Position numbers and translations under genes: made by a program. Shown piece by piece: positions 5,354-6,552 of a DNA stretch of 6,552 bases (position 1 is the stretch's first letter; every line of letters begins with the position of its first letter). Location: assembly GCA_007128075.1 (NCBI GenBank), contig SKYD01000050.1:1-6552 (forward strand), written 5' to 3'. The notes under the pieces are model-generated. The model was not told the origin of the DNA. It saw only the letters and a program-made list of their open reading frames with translations, and made no database searches. This DNA comes from Thiorhodovibrio sp. (GTDB taxonomy: Bacteria > Pseudomonadota > Gammaproteobacteria > Chromatiales > Chromatiaceae).

Positions 5354-6172
5354 TCACAATCTCGCCACCACCGCTGCCATCCGCTCACTGCTCACATGAG
5401 TATAAATCTGCGTTGTCTCCAGATTGACATGCCCAAGCAATGCCTGAATATCCAATAGATCAGCCCCCGATTCGAGCAGCCGCGTCGCGTAAGTATGACG
5501 CAGTTTGTGCGGTGTGATGTTTTTTTCGATCCCCGCCTCAGCCACTAACCGCTTGAGATAATCCCTGACTGCGCGTGGCGTAGGCGGCTTTCCGCCAGGT
5601 TCCTTCGCAAAGATAAAGTCCTCTCGCTTGAGGTTGGCAACCCACGCGCCGAGGTGTTGCCCAAAAAATTCGGGCAGTGGCACCACCCGCTCTTTATCGC
5701 CCTTGCCGATCACCCGCACAGAGCGCGCAATGCCGTGAGTGATATGGACATCTTGAGCTTTTAATGCCAGCGCCTCCAGTTCCGCTGGATCGGTCATTGA
5801 ACAGCGGGCGACTTCCTCACGGTTTTGCCACAGAATCGCGGTCTGATCATTGGTGAACAGGATGTTTTCTTGTGGATAGTCTTTGGCAAATTTGTTGCGC
5901 ACCTCGGCATCGAGATCATCGCCGACATCTTTGGCTTCCCAAAAGCCCAGCGGCAGCCGCAATTCCTGCAACAGTGCGCCATCGACGCTGATGTTGGTCT
6001 TGAAGGCGGTCTTGAGCGGATATTCCGCCAAAAACACCAGATTAAGCTGCCGTCCCCAATTTTTGAGTAAATCCTTAAACGCTTCGCGCAGAATGGTCTC
6101 ATTCTGGCTGCCAGATGTGTGGCGCAGTTGGTCAAGGTGTTTGAGATAGGCGTTGATTAAGGTTTGGTTCAT
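5354..6172 (-). CDS. Chimeric ORF: type ISP-like restriction domain fused to a truncated tyrosine recombinase
   Basis: Seen: 272 aa in two unrelated parts. Residues 1-130 match the PD-(D/E)XK N-terminal domain of large single-chain restriction-modification enzymes (type ISP-like): FKDLLKNWGRQ at 32-42, SVDGALL at 62-68, FWEAKDVGDDLDAE at 77-90, and NILFTNDQTAILWQ at 103-116. Asp64, Glu79 and Lys81 are the likely nuclease residues. Residues about 132-272 are the catalytic part of an XerC/D-type integrase: GKGDKERVVPLP (156-167, Lys157), HKLRH (222-226, His222 and Arg225), LLGHVN with His248, and Tyr257 in TTQIYTHV. The recombinase lacks its first catalytic arginine box and its N-terminal DNA-binding domain, and the restriction enzyme lacks helicase and methylase, so neither half is whole. 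No good ribosome binding site precedes ATG 6172. Most likely a deletion fused two genes; recombinase activity is unlikely. Confidence 0.85.
   Translation of the reverse strand: MNQTLINAYLKHLDQLRHTSGSQNETILREAFKDLLKNWGRQLNLVFLAEYPLKTAFKTNISVDGALLQELRLPLGFWEAKDVGDDLDAEVRNKFAKDYPQENILFTNDQTAILWQNREEVARCSMTDPAELEALALKAQDVHITHGIARSVRVIGKGDKERVVPLPEFFGQHLGAWVANLKREDFIFAKEPGGKPPTPRAVRDYLKRLVAEAGIEKNITPHKLRHTYATRLLESGADLLDIQALLGHVNLETTQIYTHVSSERMAAVVARL
5767..5788. repeat. Inverted repeat at the fusion junction
   Basis: CCAGCG (5767-5772) and CGCTGG (5783-5788) are exact inverted copies around a 10-nt loop. They cover codons of residues 129-136, where restriction-enzyme similarity ends and integrase similarity begins. 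Confidence 0.5.
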
Positions 6173-6196
6173 CAGAAGAAATAGGGCGGTTCGCTC

Positions 6197-6552
6197 CTAC
6201 GCAAACAACTCCGCCACCGAATTGGCGGTTAAAATCCGCCGACTCCACGCATCCAATTGTTCAACCTCAGCATTTTTGACACGCTTGACCACGGCTTGTG
6301 ATGGTTTGCCAAATTTGAAGGTGATTAAATCAAGCAACATGTTTGCTTTGCCGCGTTGTTCACCTATCCGTTCGCCCAACCGCTTACCGCGTTGTTCACC
6401 GCGTTGTTCACCTTTCTCCCCCTCAATCCGCGCAATGTCTTGATAAAACCGGCTTTGTTTAAGATCAGCATCTGCAAGGTTTAACATGGCTTTGATGTCC
6501 TCGGCTGTCAGTTGCGGGAGTTTATAACTCACAATGGTTTCGAGTAAATCCA
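6197..6552 (-). CDS. Rpn-family recombination-promoting nuclease / putative transposase, C-terminal part (5' end beyond the window)
   Basis: The frame is open from the right edge to TAG 6199-6197, giving about 118 residues. A GTG at 6532 is in frame, but the codons before it continue the family motif (DLLETIV leading into SYKLPQLTAEDIKAML), so I treat the gene as starting outside the window. LLETIV-YK-PQL, then DLKQSRFYQDI, is the usual end of the Rpn/PD-(D/E)XK putative transposase domain. It is followed by a charged linker of four-residue units (GEQR, GEQR, GKRL, GERI, GEQR). The tail MLLDLITFKFGKPSQAVVKR resembles DUF4351. Known members of the Rpn family are DNA endonucleases that stimulate RecA-independent recombination. 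The nuclease core itself is outside the window, so activity cannot be judged. It ends 24 nt before the chimeric gene. Confidence 0.82.
   Translation of the reverse strand, partial: DLLETIVSYKLPQLTAEDIKAMLNLADADLKQSRFYQDIARIEGEKGEQRGEQRGKRLGERIGEQRGKANMLLDLITFKFGKPSQAVVKRVKNAEVEQLDAWSRRILTANSVAELFA
6353..6412 (-). repeat. 12-bp coding tandem repeat in the Rpn-family gene
   Basis: Five 12-nt units encode the four-residue repeats of the charged linker. Three copies of GCGTTGTTCACC (plus strand: 6353-6364, 6389-6400, 6401-6412) are identical and two between them have diverged. Such length-variable linkers are common in this family. Confidence 0.75.

Noticed and set aside
6185..6200. GTAGGAGCGA motif before the chimeric gene, resembling the start of bacterial REP elements
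   Set aside because: No inverted partner follows, so no hairpin forms; it is also too far (21 nt) from ATG 6172 to serve as its ribosome binding site.

Overview
The window is a type III-B (Cmr) CRISPR-Cas locus from a proteobacterium. It is read almost entirely from the minus strand and flanked on the right by mobile-element and restriction-modification debris. The GC-rich coding sequence, AUG/GGAG translation signals and the particular families present (a NE0113-family CARF protein, Csx16, a CARF-RelE fusion of the kind known from Allochromatium, and an Rpn/DUF4351 protein) suggest a gammaproteobacterium, perhaps a purple or other sulfur bacterium. That taxonomic guess is inference from gene content only.

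Layout from right to left, the direction of transcription. At 6552-6197 lies the C-terminal part of an Rpn-type recombination-promoting nuclease / putative transposase, cut by the window edge. At 6172-5354 is a chimeric gene: its first half is the PD-(D/E)XK domain that starts type ISP-like restriction-modification enzymes, and its second half is a tyrosine-recombinase catalytic domain that lacks its first arginine box. At 5353-5067 is a non-coding stretch with a hairpin and short tandem repeats, then an AT-rich CRISPR leader. At 5066-4893 is a tiny CRISPR array of three repeats and two spacers whose left repeat is degenerate, so the array is probably also read leftwards.

From 4787 to the left edge runs one tightly packed operon: a NE0113-family CARF protein, csx16, cas6, three very small membrane or exported proteins (49, 83 and 61 aa), a CARF-RelE protein resembling Cami1, and the start of cmr1, which runs off the left edge. 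Intergenic gaps are 17 nt or less after the first gene. Two junctions are nearly or actually overlapping, including an ATGA overlap between cas6 and the first small membrane protein.

How it probably works, by family knowledge: Cas6 cuts the array transcript into crRNAs, and the Cmr complex (Cmr1 here, the rest beyond the left edge) binds target RNA. The Cas10/Cmr2 subunit, not seen here, would make cyclic oligoadenylates. The CARF-RelE protein would respond by cutting mRNA on ribosomes, while Csx16 and perhaps the NE0113 protein would bind or degrade the signal and switch the response off. The three small membrane-associated proteins in the middle of this operon match no Cas family I recognise and are the most novel part of the window.
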